Shown here piece after piece: positions 23,499 to 33,141 of a DNA stretch of 64,000 nucleotides. Origin of the DNA: Extensimonas perlucida (GTDB lineage: Bacteria; Pseudomonadota; Gammaproteobacteria; Burkholderiales; Burkholderiaceae_C); assembly GCF_007655255.1 (NCBI RefSeq), contig NZ_VMYE01000008.1, forward strand, positions 62,001 to 126,000, given 5' to 3'. Positions within the stretch are counted from its first letter, which is position 1. Each line of letters starts with the position of its first letter. The notes beneath the pieces are model-generated. The model was not told where the DNA came from and did not search any database. It was given only the letters and a program-made list of their open reading frames with translations. The position numbers were made by a program, and so were the translations under genes.

Positions 23499-23699
23499 TC
23501 ACCCCACCAACAGCACATTCACCCCCGCCATGCCGGCATCCGGCACGCCCACCACGGTGATCACGATCTCTTCTTCGTCCGGCTTGCCCACATGCAGGTA
23601 GGCGTCGTCGCCCAGCGGCAACCAGCCGATGGACTCGGCTTCGATGGCGGCGAGTTCGGTCAGTTCGATCTGCAGGTCAAGCAACAGCGCCTCGCTCAT
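23499..23699 (-). CDS. small hypothetical protein
   Basis: The product is 66 aa, acidic, alternating hydrophobic and acidic residues (LLLDLQIELTELAAIEAESIGW, EEEIVITVVG). AGAGGATG lies upstream of the ATG. It would fold as a small alpha/beta domain. No family is recognised. It is the last gene before the surface-polysaccharide block; the prophage boundary should lie near here. Confidence 0.45.
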   Translation of the reverse strand: MSEALLLDLQIELTELAAIEAESIGWLPLGDDAYLHVGKPDEEEIVITVVGVPDAGMAGVNVLLVG

Positions 23700-23744
23700 A
23701 CAGGCAACATCCTCTCAGCGAAGTTGCTCAATGCACCCGGCCCA

Positions 23745-24554
23745 TCAAACTCGTACCGCATAAATCTCCATCTGCGCCTTGTAGCGATGAGGGACCGAGA
23801 AGTCCGCAATGTCGAACCCACATTCCTTGAGCAAAGCTACGAGACGCTGTCTGCTGAAGTTGTGGTGGTGCTCGATTTCTATCCAGTAAGGATTGGCCTT
23901 GGCCGCGTCCATGACTTTCCAGCTTGAACAAGTCAGGTCCGGCAAGCTGATCACGATAACGCCACCCGGGCGCAGCAACTGTGCCGCCTTGCGCAGGGCA
24001 TCGCGCGGATAGGGAATGTGTTCGAGCACATCCATCATCGACAGCACATCCAGCTGGCCTTCGAACTTCATCTTCATGAAGTCACCCTGTTCAGCACGGA
24101 AACCCAGCTGCCGTATCCGGCTGACGGTCTCCTGTCTTGCATCCAGCCCAACCGCTGCAAAACCATAGTCTGCCGCGGTCATGGTCAGCGTCCCATCGCC
24201 ACAGCCGACATCCACCCACACGGGCGACGATCCCGCAAAGCACACTTGGTAGCCGCCCAACGCGCGTATCACCTTTTCGACCACCGGAACCCAGGTGGCT
24301 CGTTTCGCATCGGGGCTGGCTGTGCCACCCGCAAGCTGGTTGGCGTGCGCGTTGCGAAACACTTCTGCTAAGCCTGCTTCGCTCCAGTAGTGCCGGGTAT
24401 GCACATGGTTGCAGGCGCTGCAGCGCATCCATTCGAGCGTATCCGGCAGTGCTGAATGCCAGAGTCCGTGCTTGGTGCAATTGGCCGCACCCAGCAAAGT
24501 CGATTCGGAACCACAGAGCGGGCAGCCTTCGTAGGCAATCTGGAGGGCGTTCAT
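23745..24554 (-). CDS. class I SAM methyltransferase with N-terminal zinc ribbon
   Basis: The product is 269 aa. A zinc ribbon (C11-x2-C14, C45-x2-C48) precedes a Rossmann methyltransferase with motif I VDVGCGDG (residues 114-121) and MMDVLEHIPYPRDAL. This architecture is seen in sugar C- or O-methyltransferases of polysaccharide loci. The ribbon and fold are closely related to the C-terminal third of the OGT fusion encoded at 27549-30335, but here the SAM site is intact. It is the last gene of the minus-strand glycosylation operon. Confidence 0.8.
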   Translation of the reverse strand: MNALQIAYEGCPLCGSESTLLGAANCTKHGLWHSALPDTLEWMRCSACNHVHTRHYWSEAGLAEVFRNAHANQLAGGTASPDAKRATWVPVVEKVIRALGGYQVCFAGSSPVWVDVGCGDGTLTMTAADYGFAAVGLDARQETVSRIRQLGFRAEQGDFMKMKFEGQLDVLSMMDVLEHIPYPRDALRKAAQLLRPGGVIVISLPDLTCSSWKVMDAAKANPYWIEIEHHHNFSRQRLVALLKECGFDIADFSVPHRYKAQMEIYAVRV

Positions 24555-24573
24555 GCCTGCCCTCCAGGGTTCG

Positions 24574-25418
24574 TTACTTCTGCGCCAAGCTCGTCAAATA
24601 CGCTTGCTGCGAACCCAGCGCCAACGCCCCGCGCTGCTCCAGCAACATCACGCATCGCAAGGTGAGGTCGATGGACCGGTAGCAGTGGTGGGCAATCAGC
24701 GCGAGATGCTTCAACTGTTCGTCGCTCATGGCGTCGGGTCGCGAGAAATCCCGCACGTACACGAGGTCGGCTTCCAGCAGCTGATTCAGCGCCTGGCGCG
24801 GATTGTTGTTGATCACGCAGGGAGCAATCGGCCACTTTTTGATGGCCGCGAAGCAGTGCGGCACGAAGCCCTGACTGCGCAGCTCGACATCGATGTCGCC
24901 CAAGGTGGGTTGCCCTTTGTACAAGGGCATGAACGACACCTCGGTCTGGATCACCACGGTCTGGGCAAGCTTCCCCCCCCCCCCCCGGATTTGAAGACGG
25001 CGAGCTCGCCACCTTGAATGTCGATTTTCAGGAAATCGAGGTGTTCGATTTCATCAATCTCATTCAAACAACGTGTTTCCAGTTCAACTTGGCGAATGAC
25101 CTCTCCAGCCTTCTTGAAGAGTGGAAAAACATCAGCTGTAGCCGGCTCCGGCTCAAAAAAACTAGTCATCCCTGAAGCATGGCAGATGTTCAAGGTATGA
25201 ACGCCGCCATCACCCACCGCATAAGGAAGATAGCACTCATTTGGCCCTTTCCTACGCAGGAGTTCAGCGAGCGCTGCCTCTTGCGGTTCAAAGCCTGTCA
25301 CATTGCACAGGCCAGCTTGTAGCATCGACTTATACGGTGGGTCACCATCAATCGGATTTGCTCCAATATCCACCACAGCCGTTAGTCTCTCCGGCTTGAG
25401 TATTTCCAGCAAAGTCAT
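24574..25418 (-). pseudogene. FkbM-family methyltransferase, frame broken at a run of 14 G/C (phase-off)
   Basis: The 5' part (25418 to about 24987) encodes an FkbM methyltransferase: AVVDIGANPIDGDP, GFEPQEAAL and DFLKIDIQGGELAVFKSG. The 3' part (from about 24972 to 24574) continues the same protein in another frame (KLAQTVVIQTEVSFMPLYKG). The two frames meet exactly at a run of 14 G on the coding strand. With 14 G translation ends early at 24951 (155 aa); with 12 or 15 G the frame would be open for about 280 aa. It starts in an ATGA overlap with the UDP-glucose dehydrogenase gene. A homopolymer sequencing error is the alternative. Confidence 0.82.
24973..24986. repeat. homopolymer tract of 14 C inside the FkbM gene
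   Basis: An uninterrupted run of 14 C on the plus strand lies at the precise frame break of the FkbM methyltransferase. Tracts of this length are prone to slipped-strand changes. Confidence 0.9.
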
Positions 25419-26584
25419 GCATCGCCCCCGAACAAATCCCGCGTATAAACCTTCCCCGCCACATCCTCCAGCGCCGGCGTGCGGCGGTTGGCAATGATCA
25501 CATCCGCTTCGCGCTTGAACGCTTCCAGGTCATTCACCACCCGCGAGCGATAAAACTCCGCCTCGGTCAGCACCGGCTCGTACACGATGACTTCAATGCC
25601 TTTGGCCTTGATGCGCTTCATGATGCCCTGGATGCTCGACGCCCTGAAGTTGTCCGAACCCGCCTTCATGATCAGCCGATACACGCCGACCACCTTCGGA
25701 CTGCGGCGGATGATTTCCTCCGCGATGAAATCCTTGCGCGTAGTGTTGGACTCGACGATGGCATGGATCAGGTTTTGGGGGATGTCGCTGTAATTGGCAC
25801 GAAGCTGTTTGGTGTCCTTGGGCAGGCAATAGCCACCGTAACCAAAGGAAGGATTGTTGTAATGGTTGCCGATGCGCGGGTCGAGGCAGACGCCATCGAT
25901 GATCTGGCGCGTATCCAGCCCATGGCTGGCGGCGTAGGTGTCGAGTTCGTTGAAGTAGGCCACCCGCATGGCCAGGTAGGTGTTGGCGAACAGTTTGATC
26001 GCCTCGGCCTCCGTGCTACCGGTAAACAGAGTTGGGATATCCTGCTTAACAGCGCCCTGCTTCAGAAGATTGGCAAAAGTTTCGGCCCGGGCTGATTGCT
26101 CACCCACGATGATGCGTGAAGGGTGCAGGTTGTCATACAGCGCCCGCCCCTCACGCAAGAATTCCGGCGAGAAGATCAGATTCTGTGTGCCCAGGGCCTG
26201 GCGGGTGCGTTCGGTGTAGCCTACCGGGATGGTTGATTTGATCACCATCACCGCCTGCGGGTTGATGGCCATCACGTCCCGGATCACCGCTTCGATGGAT
26301 CGGGTGTTGAAATAATTGGTCTCCGGGTCGTAGTCCGTCGGCGTGGCGATGATGACGAAATCCGCCCCCGCATAGGCATCCTCCACATCCAGCGTCGCCC
26401 GGAAGTTGAGCCGCCCACTCTGCAAAAAGTGGCGGATGTCTTCATCCTCAATGGGCGACTCGCCTCGATTCAGCATCTCTACCTTGGTGGCAAGCAAATC
26501 AAGTGCCACGACTTCATTGTGCTGGGCAAGCAAGACGCCGTTGGACAGGCCGACGTAGCCTGTCCCTGCAATAGCGATCTTCAT
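25415..26584 (-). CDS. ugd: UDP-glucose 6-dehydrogenase
   Basis: The product is 389 aa, matching the short Ugd class (E. coli about 388). The N-terminal Rossmann motif [10 protein letters not shown] and the catalytic cysteine C253 in GGYCLPKDT are present, as is FSPEFLREG. It oxidises UDP-glucose to UDP-glucuronate using NAD. Two adjacent ATGs follow GCGGGAGG; the second, starting MKIAIAG, is used. It overlaps the decarboxylase gene at 26584, and the pair provides UDP-xylose for the locus. Confidence 0.93.
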   Translation of the reverse strand: MKIAIAGTGYVGLSNGVLLAQHNEVVALDLLATKVEMLNRGESPIEDEDIRHFLQSGRLNFRATLDVEDAYAGADFVIIATPTDYDPETNYFNTRSIEAVIRDVMAINPQAVMVIKSTIPVGYTERTRQALGTQNLIFSPEFLREGRALYDNLHPSRIIVGEQSARAETFANLLKQGAVKQDIPTLFTGSTEAEAIKLFANTYLAMRVAYFNELDTYAASHGLDTRQIIDGVCLDPRIGNHYNNPSFGYGGYCLPKDTKQLRANYSDIPQNLIHAIVESNTTRKDFIAEEIIRRSPKVVGVYRLIMKAGSDNFRASSIQGIMKRIKAKGIEVIVYEPVLTEAEFYRSRVVNDLEAFKREADVIIANRRTPALEDVAGKVYTRDLFGGDA

Positions 26585-27552
26585 CATGCCTCCCGCAGCA
26601 AGGTTTGGAAGTAGGCGATGGTTTCCTTCAGGCCATCTTCCAGACGCACCTTGGGTTGCCAATCCAGGGCCGATTTCGCCAGGGTGATATCCGGCTGACG
26701 CTGTTTCGGGTCATCCTGGGGCAAGGGCATGAATTCCAGCTTCGATGTCGAGCCAGTCAGGCGCAACACCTGCTCAGCCAGTTCCAGCATCGTGAACTCG
26801 CCAGGGTTGCCGATATTGACCGGCCCGGTGAAATCGGCGGGCGAATCCATCAGGCGCAACATGCCATCGATCAGGTCATCCACGTAGCAGAAAGAACGGG
26901 TCTGGCTGCCGTCGCCATAAATGGTGATCGGCTCTCCCTTGATGGCTTGCACGATGAAATTGCTCACCACCCGGCCATCGTTGGGGTGCATGCGCGGCCC
27001 ATAGGTGTTGAAGATCCGCATCACCTTGATTTCAAGCTGGTGCTGGCGCCAGTAGTCGAAGAACAAGGTTTCGGCACAGCGCTTGCCTTCGTCGTAGCAA
27101 GCGCGCGGGCCTACGGTATTCACTCGTCCCCAGTACCCCTCCGGCTGCGGATGCACTTCCGGGTCGCCATACACCTCGCTGGTAGAGGCCTGCAGAATAC
27201 GAGCCTTCAGGCGCTTGGCCAGCCCCAGCATGTTGATGGCGCCATGCACGCTGGTTTTGGTGGTCTGCACCGGGTCGCGCTGATAGTGGATCGGGCTGGC
27301 CGGACAGGCCAGGTTGAAGATGCGGTCTACCTCCACATAGAGCGGAAAGGTCACGTCGTGGCGCATCAGCTCGAACCGCTTGTGATCCATCAGATGCGCC
27401 ACGTTGCGCTTGCTGCCGGTGAAGAAGTTGTCCACACACAGCACATCTTCGCCGCGCTCGATCAGGCGGTCACACAGGTGGCTGCCCAAAAAACCTGCGC
27501 CGCCGGTCACCAGCACCTTGTATTCACCGGGTTTGATCGGCAATCCGCTCAT
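26584..27552 (-). CDS. UDP-glucuronate decarboxylase (UDP-xylose synthase)
   Basis: The product is 322 aa of the extended SDR family. The NAD site TGGAGFLG is at 16-23 and the catalytic Y153-x3-K157 is in [11 protein letters not shown]. The [13 protein letters not shown] and [13 protein letters not shown] motifs are characteristic of UXS enzymes and separate it from dTDP-glucose dehydratases. It converts UDP-glucuronate to UDP-xylose. It overlaps both neighbours, so supply of UDP-xylose is co-expressed with the OGT-type transferase upstream. Confidence 0.92.
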   Translation of the reverse strand: MSGLPIKPGEYKVLVTGGAGFLGSHLCDRLIERGEDVLCVDNFFTGSKRNVAHLMDHKRFELMRHDVTFPLYVEVDRIFNLACPASPIHYQRDPVQTTKTSVHGAINMLGLAKRLKARILQASTSEVYGDPEVHPQPEGYWGRVNTVGPRACYDEGKRCAETLFFDYWRQHQLEIKVMRIFNTYGPRMHPNDGRVVSNFIVQAIKGEPITIYGDGSQTRSFCYVDDLIDGMLRLMDSPADFTGPVNIGNPGEFTMLELAEQVLRLTGSTSKLEFMPLPQDDPKQRQPDITLAKSALDWQPKVRLEDGLKETIAYFQTLLREA

Positions 27553-30335
27553 TTACGTTTCTCCTTGGTGGCAATCAACACCATGCCGCATTCGACATCC
27601 GGATCAGGCAGTGCCTGGGCAATCCGGAACTGCTTGGCCTGCAGCAGCTTGGCGAGCCTGATCATGCTGAAGAGATGCTGCCGCTCGACCTCTTGCCACA
27701 AGGTGCTTGGCTGATCCTTTTCATTGATGCGCCACAGTGCGCTGGCGACATTGGCAAAGCGCAGCACCAGCGCACCACCGGGCGCCAGCAGACTGATGGC
27801 GCGGTCGATGTACATCTCGGGATACGGCTCCTTTTCCAGGCAGCCCAGCAGGGAAATCACGTCGGCCGTGCCGTTGATGTTCAGCCCGAGAAAATCCACC
27901 CGGGCCACCACCCCGCCCACGGTCTTCAGCAGCGCCTCATCCGCCTCTTGGCGCACGATGCCCGTCATCGCAAACCCATATTCCAGCGCCACGGCATAAG
28001 TCCATGGGGTGTCCGCATACACATCCACCCACTTGGCCGGCTCCTTGCGCTCCAGCAGCCCCTGCATGCCGCCCAGCTCGGCCACCACCGCACGGACGGT
28101 TTCGGCCGCGCGCCCTCGTGCCAGCGCCCGTTCGCTAGAAAAGTCCAGCGTGCGCGCAGGCAAGGCAGCGCGCCCCTCCTGGTTCCAGTAGTAGCGGGAG
28201 AACACATGCTGGCAGGCCTTGCACTGCACCCAGTAGGCCTTGTCCAGCCCACCGACCGCCTCGGCCCATTGCACTTCGCGGACCACGTCGGCCTTGTCGT
28301 GCTGGCAAAGGGGGCACTGGTTTTGTGGCAACTGCAGGACATTCTCACCCTTGCGCAGGGCTTCGAGGTCCGAACGGTTGTTATTGACCGCAGTATGCTT
28401 GGTAGGCAGGGCCGTCATGAACGGTTCGGTGCGCCGTGGCAGCGGCGGCACGTCGATGTGATCGGGTGCCAGCCCCTCCCGCCCGCGCTCGGCCATCAAG
28501 GCATAGGCCGCTTCCAGGTGGCGGGTGATGCGCTCGGTGTCGAACAAGGGCGCAATGAAACGGTTGTGCCGGATCTTTGCTTTCAGGGCTGCCAGACGCT
28601 CGGGGTCTTGGGCGATCTCGATGGCCAGGCGGGCCATGCCGGGCAGATCATCGGCGATCAGCTCGGGCATGTCGCAGGCGCGCAGCAGACTGGCGGCCAC
28701 CCGTGAAGCAAAGTGCGTCCCCGGTGCGGTCACCACCGGGATGCCCGCCCACAGGCAATCCGACGTGATGGTGTGGCCGTTATACACCCGAGTGTCCAGG
28801 CACATGTCGGCCAGTTGCAGACGGGCCAGATGCAGCGGTGGCACCATCTTGTCGGCGAACACGATGCGCTCGGCCGCCACGCCCTGGGCTTCAGCCGCCT
28901 TGCGCAGGTTGCGCCCGGCCACTTCACCCGGATCGAGAATCCACATGACGCTGCCCGGCACCTCGCGCAGCACGCTCATCCAGGTCTCAAACGTGATGCG
29001 GTCAATCTTGTAGGGCTGGTTGAAGGTGCAGAACACAATACCGTTTTCCGGCAACCCGAACTCGCTGCGGGTCATCGGGTTGTTGGCAATGATGCGTTCG
29101 TTGTCGTTGCACTGATAGCTTTCGGGCAGACGACACAGCTTTTCGGTGTAGTGGGGTTTGCTGCTGTCGGGGGTAACCACCGGATCGGCAATCACATAAT
29201 CAAGGCAATCCATCCCGCTTTGGCCCGGGAAGCCCAGATAGGTGACCTGAATCGGCGCCGGCCGCATGGCGAAGATGGGGAGCCGGTTCTTTTCGGTAAA
29301 GCCCTGCAGGTCGATCAGGATGTCGATCTGGTCGGCGTAGATACGCTCAGCTGCCTCAATATCGGTCATCTTGCGGATGTCGACCAGATGCTCGACCGAG
29401 GTTTCGAAGCGCTTGCGGAAATAGCTGGTGTCGTGCTGGGCATGGTCGTAGGCGAACACCTCGACCTTGCTGCGGTCATGGTGGGCAAACACGCCACCCA
29501 TCAGGTGCAGGATGGCGTGGTTGTGGAAGTCGGCCGACACATAACCGATGCGCAGCCGCTCGCCCCAGCGGTGCTTGCTATGGTCAAAGGGCTTGTCGCG
29601 CAGCTTGACGCCTTCGAGCGAGCGGCGGGCGCCGCCCTTGCACATCTGCAGGTTCCAGGCCTCGTTCATGCACCAGGAAACATGCACCAGATGCATTTCA
29701 AAGGTTTCTTCACCCCGACCGGTGGCGTAGATTTCCCGCTGCAGTCGTTCGATCAAATCATCGACCAGCGCCCACTCGCAGCCGTGCTGCGCCGCCTGCA
29801 GCACCACCGAAAGGGTGCGCCAGTCATCCGGTGCCAGTTCCAGCGCCTTCATGAAAGCCGCCAGCGCCTCGTCCTGCAAGCCTGACTTGCGGAAGACGTA
29901 ACCGGCGTTGATGAAGTGGCTGGCCTGGGTGGAGTTCTTGACCAGCCAGCGCGCATGGGGCATCGCTGCGGTCACCTGGTTCATCTCGTAGAGCAGCACG
30001 CACAGGTTGTTCTGCGTATCGAGCTGGTTCTCGTTGAGTGCGAGCGAGCGCCGATAGGCATCCACCGCCGCGCCCTGCTGCTTGAGCATCTGGTATTGCA
30101 TGCCGGCATGGGCCCAGCCCACGGCGCCATAGGCCCCACCCAGTTCGCCCGCGCGTTTGTAGGCGCGGGCCGCGCCTTCGCGGTTCCCCACCCGTTTGAG
30201 CGCATCGGCCTTGAGGATGTGCAGGCGGGCATCCTGAGGATGCTTGGGCAGCAGCTTGTCCACCCCCTTCACCGCCAGCTCCGGCTTGCCCGCACCAATC
30301 AGCGCGGCCAGTTTCTGCAAATCGTTGTCATTCAT
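27549..30335 (-). CDS. TPR / OGT-type (GT41) protein glycosyltransferase fused to degenerate methyltransferase
   Basis: The product is 928 aa. TPR helices span about 1-190. A GT41 catalytic region follows (about 255-625) with the conserved HNHA histidines at 271-273, K443 in TFNQPYKID (equivalent to OGT K842) and NGHTITSD at 519-526. After a linker come a zinc ribbon (C674, C677, C705, C708) and a Rossmann domain (about 720-928) whose SAM motif is replaced (DVYADTPW instead of DVGCGDG). GT41 enzymes add a sugar from a UDP donor to Ser/Thr of cytoplasmic proteins. The nearest target encoded is the secreted surface protein just upstream. Confidence 0.85.
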   Translation of the reverse strand: MNDNDLQKLAALIGAGKPELAVKGVDKLLPKHPQDARLHILKADALKRVGNREGAARAYKRAGELGGAYGAVGWAHAGMQYQMLKQQGAAVDAYRRSLALNENQLDTQNNLCVLLYEMNQVTAAMPHARWLVKNSTQASHFINAGYVFRKSGLQDEALAAFMKALELAPDDWRTLSVVLQAAQHGCEWALVDDLIERLQREIYATGRGEETFEMHLVHVSWCMNEAWNLQMCKGGARRSLEGVKLRDKPFDHSKHRWGERLRIGYVSADFHNHAILHLMGGVFAHHDRSKVEVFAYDHAQHDTSYFRKRFETSVEHLVDIRKMTDIEAAERIYADQIDILIDLQGFTEKNRLPIFAMRPAPIQVTYLGFPGQSGMDCLDYVIADPVVTPDSSKPHYTEKLCRLPESYQCNDNERIIANNPMTRSEFGLPENGIVFCTFNQPYKIDRITFETWMSVLREVPGSVMWILDPGEVAGRNLRKAAEAQGVAAERIVFADKMVPPLHLARLQLADMCLDTRVYNGHTITSDCLWAGIPVVTAPGTHFASRVAASLLRACDMPELIADDLPGMARLAIEIAQDPERLAALKAKIRHNRFIAPLFDTERITRHLEAAYALMAERGREGLAPDHIDVPPLPRRTEPFMTALPTKHTAVNNNRSDLEALRKGENVLQLPQNQCPLCQHDKADVVREVQWAEAVGGLDKAYWVQCKACQHVFSRYYWNQEGRAALPARTLDFSSERALARGRAAETVRAVVAELGGMQGLLERKEPAKWVDVYADTPWTYAVALEYGFAMTGIVRQEADEALLKTVGGVVARVDFLGLNINGTADVISLLGCLEKEPYPEMYIDRAISLLAPGGALVLRFANVASALWRINEKDQPSTLWQEVERQHLFSMIRLAKLLQAKQFRIAQALPDPDVECGMVLIATKEKRK

Positions 30336-30353
30336 GGGTCATCTGGATTTCTT

Positions 30354-30383
30354 AAAAAAAAAGGCCCCTTGCGGGGCCTTTTT
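30354..30383. terminator. bidirectional rho-independent terminator after the surface-protein gene
   Basis: AAGGCCCC pairs with GGGGCCTT around TTGC, with nine A on the left and five T on the right, so it can work in both directions. It lies between the surface-protein stop (30410) and the OGT start (30335) and would make the former much more abundant than the latter. Confidence 0.85.
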
Positions 30384-30409
30384 GACATCTGGCCTAGAAC
30401 CCGGAGGGC

Positions 30410-32902
30410 TTAGGCGAAGATGAAGTTGTCAACTGTGAAGGTGGTTGCAGAGCCAATGAAGGCAACTTCAATCTGACCATCGAACTCGTCGCTGGTAATA
30501 AGCGCGCTACCGGACGAATAGGCGATATCAAGCTGACTGATGCTGGTGATACCCAGCGCTGCCACATTGAGCAGATCACCACCCAGGCCAGCGGTGAAGT
30601 CAGTGATATCGACAGAAGCCTTCAGATCGCTAGCGAACACGATAGTGTCAGACTTGTCGGTCAGCGTCAGAGTGACGAAGTCCGTCGTGGGAGCTGCCGT
30701 ACCATAGGTATCAGCAACGGCAGAACCATCGCCCAGCTTGATGGTCAGCTTGTTCTTCTGAACACCGGTGGCAGCATCCAGATCGAGCACAGCAGAGCCG
30801 TTGAAGCCACTCAGGTCGATCGTGGTCAGCGCATCCAGGTTGGAGTCCGTCGTGGCGGTACCAAAGGTGGCGCCAGACAGATTCAGAATCAGCGTGTCGA
30901 TGCTGGTGGAGACCGTCGCATCGTACTCACCGCCGGTGAAGGACAGCGTGACAACCTTGGAAGCGATGATGTCAGCCAGGGAAACGGTCGCATTGACAGC
31001 ACCCGTGCCATCGGTCGAGGTGTCGTTGATATCGAACACCAGGCTGGTCGCGTTGGACAGAGTCAGAGCACCTTGAACACTAGCGCCAGTAGCGTCTGCG
31101 TCAGTGAACTTCAAAGTTGCAGAACCAGCGTTGTCGAGCGACAGGCCACCCAGCACGTCTGCATCGGTACCAACAACTTCAATGGTGGCATTGCTGGCCA
31201 GGCCCTTGATGGTCAGAGCACCCGTTGCAGACGCGGTGAAGCCCTTCTCGAACACCACAGTGTTCATGCCTTCGCCGGTCAGGTCCAGGGTTGCAGCAGT
31301 ACCTGCCAGAGCAACTGTCGTACCAAAACTCAGCTCTTCGAAGCCGGACACGTTGCCGAACTTCATGGCGGTCACGTTAGCGGCATTGTTCACATCAGCA
31401 ACAGACAGGGTGTCCACGCCATCACCGCCCACGATGCTGACATTGGTGACAGAGGTCGGCAGCAGCGCTTGGCCGATGGAAACGGTGTCGTCGCCGGCAC
31501 CCATGTTGACTGCGACGGTACCCGTGACGCTGGTACGGGCATCAATGTCGAGACTATCGTCACCGGCACCGAAGTTGGCGGTCAGTTGCGCCGTACCGGT
31601 GTTGCCCAGCTGAACAGTCAGACCGGCCGAAGCAGCGGTTGCGTTGATCGTCAGAGCAGCGGTTCCGCCCGTCGAACCCAGCGCAATGCCACCCAAGTCG
31701 ATCGCGCCATCGCCCGTGAAGGTTGCCGTCGTGACAGCTGCCATGGTCATGGCGCCCGTTGCGAAGGCCAGATCGGCCGTCGCATTGATCGTCAGCGCGG
31801 TGGCATCAGTCAGCACATCACCAACCAAGGTGATGTTTTCAGAGGCGACGCCCTGGGCATTCACGGTCAGGCTCTTGAATGCAGCGGTAGTGTAAGTACC
31901 CAGATCGATGGAAACACCAGTGTCGCCCGCTGCGCCATTCAGCACAACAACCTGATCGATAGCCGAGTTGGCCGCCACATCGGCGTAATTGGCGGTGAAG
32001 GTGACATTTGCAGCGTTTTCCACGCCGATAGTCAGCGCACGGGAGATACCGGTCACATCCAGGTCGCCCAGCGCATCTTTCATCCACAGCTGCTGAACAC
32101 CCGTCATGGTGTTTGCAACCGTAGCAGCCGCAACGGGGGTGAGATAGACATTCTCGATGCTGGTCATCGCGAAGTTAGCAACGGTGCCGCCAACACTCGC
32201 GTTCAGCGTATCCGTACCCCCGCCACCGTTCAAATTGTCACCCAAAGTGAGGGAGTACGAGGTGCCAGTTGCACCCGCAGCGCCCAGCAGCGGAGCGTCG
32301 AAGGTGTCGTTGCCGGTCGTACCGGTCAGGATGTCCTGATTTGCAGTGAGCGTGAACGTCTGCCCCGGCAGCCCCCCCCCCGACACCACCGACTGCACCA
32401 CCGCATCGAGCGCACCCGTGGTCGTGGCAGTTGCCAGAGAAGCCGCATCCGTCACGTTTGCGAGCCAAGCCTTGGCGATGGCATTTGCATTGTCACCGCT
32501 GTAGGCCAGGATTTCAGGCGTGGTGTCGAGCTGGCTGGTGAAAGACGTTGCTGCCGTGACGCGGTTGGCGATCACCTCGATGTCAGAGCCCTGCGCGCCG
32601 TTGGCCAGAGCCAGCGCCAGATTGGCCACGGTGACGGCGCCCCTGTCCAGCTCCAGCGTCCAGTAGCTCAGGCCCGGAGCGTCGGCAGCACGGCTGAACA
32701 GGTTCTGATAGACCATCGAAACCTTTTGGCTGTTGGTCAGGCCATTGAATGCCGCGGCGTACTCGGCCGACTGGGCAAAAGTGGCATACAGGTTGTCGAT
32801 CGAACCCGGGTACTGGGACCAGTAATTCAGCCCGGCAACATCTGCCGGGCGGCTGAAGAAGGTGACGTACGCTTGTTGAATTTGCGCAGTGGTAAGAGCC
32901 AT
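30410..32902 (-). CDS. S-layer-like surface protein with DUF4214 domain and RTX-like repeats
   Basis: The product is 830 aa starting MALTTAQIQQAY (CTGGAG 9 bp upstream); the longer in-frame start lacks a ribosome site. There is no N-terminal signal peptide. A DUF4214 domain (FFSRPADVAGLNYW repeated as LFSRAADAPGLSYW) occupies residues 1-125. The rest is Thr/Ala/Asp-rich beta structure with RTX-like turns (FGAGDDSLDI, MGAGDDTVSI, GGDGVDTLSV) and a C-terminus ending VDNFIFA, as in type I secreted proteins. It is nearly free of Cys and Lys-poor, like S-layer proteins. No type I exporter lies in the window. Confidence 0.8.
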   Translation of the reverse strand: MALTTAQIQQAYVTFFSRPADVAGLNYWSQYPGSIDNLYATFAQSAEYAAAFNGLTNSQKVSMVYQNLFSRAADAPGLSYWTLELDRGAVTVANLALALANGAQGSDIEVIANRVTAATSFTSQLDTTPEILAYSGDNANAIAKAWLANVTDAASLATATTTGALDAVVQSVVSGGGLPGQTFTLTANQDILTGTTGNDTFDAPLLGAAGATGTSYSLTLGDNLNGGGGTDTLNASVGGTVANFAMTSIENVYLTPVAAATVANTMTGVQQLWMKDALGDLDVTGISRALTIGVENAANVTFTANYADVAANSAIDQVVVLNGAAGDTGVSIDLGTYTTAAFKSLTVNAQGVASENITLVGDVLTDATALTINATADLAFATGAMTMAAVTTATFTGDGAIDLGGIALGSTGGTAALTINATAASAGLTVQLGNTGTAQLTANFGAGDDSLDIDARTSVTGTVAVNMGAGDDTVSIGQALLPTSVTNVSIVGGDGVDTLSVADVNNAANVTAMKFGNVSGFEELSFGTTVALAGTAATLDLTGEGMNTVVFEKGFTASATGALTIKGLASNATIEVVGTDADVLGGLSLDNAGSATLKFTDADATGASVQGALTLSNATSLVFDINDTSTDGTGAVNATVSLADIIASKVVTLSFTGGEYDATVSTSIDTLILNLSGATFGTATTDSNLDALTTIDLSGFNGSAVLDLDAATGVQKNKLTIKLGDGSAVADTYGTAAPTTDFVTLTLTDKSDTIVFASDLKASVDITDFTAGLGGDLLNVAALGITSISQLDIAYSSGSALITSDEFDGQIEVAFIGSATTFTVDNFIFA
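32372..32381. repeat. run of 10 C in the surface-protein gene
   Basis: Ten C on the plus strand encode the SGGG turn between the DUF4214 region and the repeat region. The tract is currently in frame. Confidence 0.75.
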
Positions 32903-32987
32903 TGTAAATACTCCAGAGAAGGTTGGTTTGGCTGTCCGTGGATACGAAGACCCAAAAACAACCGCCTTAGCACGTATGCTGGCGACG

Positions 32988-33030
32988 ATTTTTATCGGCA
33001 GCAATGCGTGTCAGTGTGACACGAATCACA
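32988..33030 (-). promoter_or_regulatory. perfect CRP-type site and promoter candidate of the surface-protein gene
   Basis: TGTGACACGAATCACA at 33015-33030 is a perfect TGTGA-N6-TCACA site. Read on the minus strand, a -10-like GATAAA lies at 32996-32991, about 29 bp from the site centre, close to class II activator spacing. The start codon is about 90 bp further on. The 239-bp gap 32903-33141 holds nothing else recognisable. Confidence 0.7.
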
Positions 33031-33141
33031 TTATTGCATATAGGCTGCCGCGAGCAGCCAAGCCCACACTGTGCCGCACGCAAGCCGGGCAGCTGTGGCT
33101 TTTTTGCCGCGCGCCGCGGCAGGCAGCGGGCCGGGAGCGGC

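Noticed and set aside
23482-23744. prophage attachment site or tRNA at the right boundary
   Set aside because: No cloverleaf, no integrase gene and no repeat I could match to another part of the window.
24574-24957. 127-aa stand-alone gene
   Set aside because: Its sequence is the natural C-terminal half of the FkbM protein and its apparent start comes right after the C14 tract.
31073-33019. 648-codon open frame opposite the S-layer-like gene
   Set aside because: It is a shadow of the low-stop, repeat-rich surface-protein gene; there is no ribosome site and composition is not protein-like.
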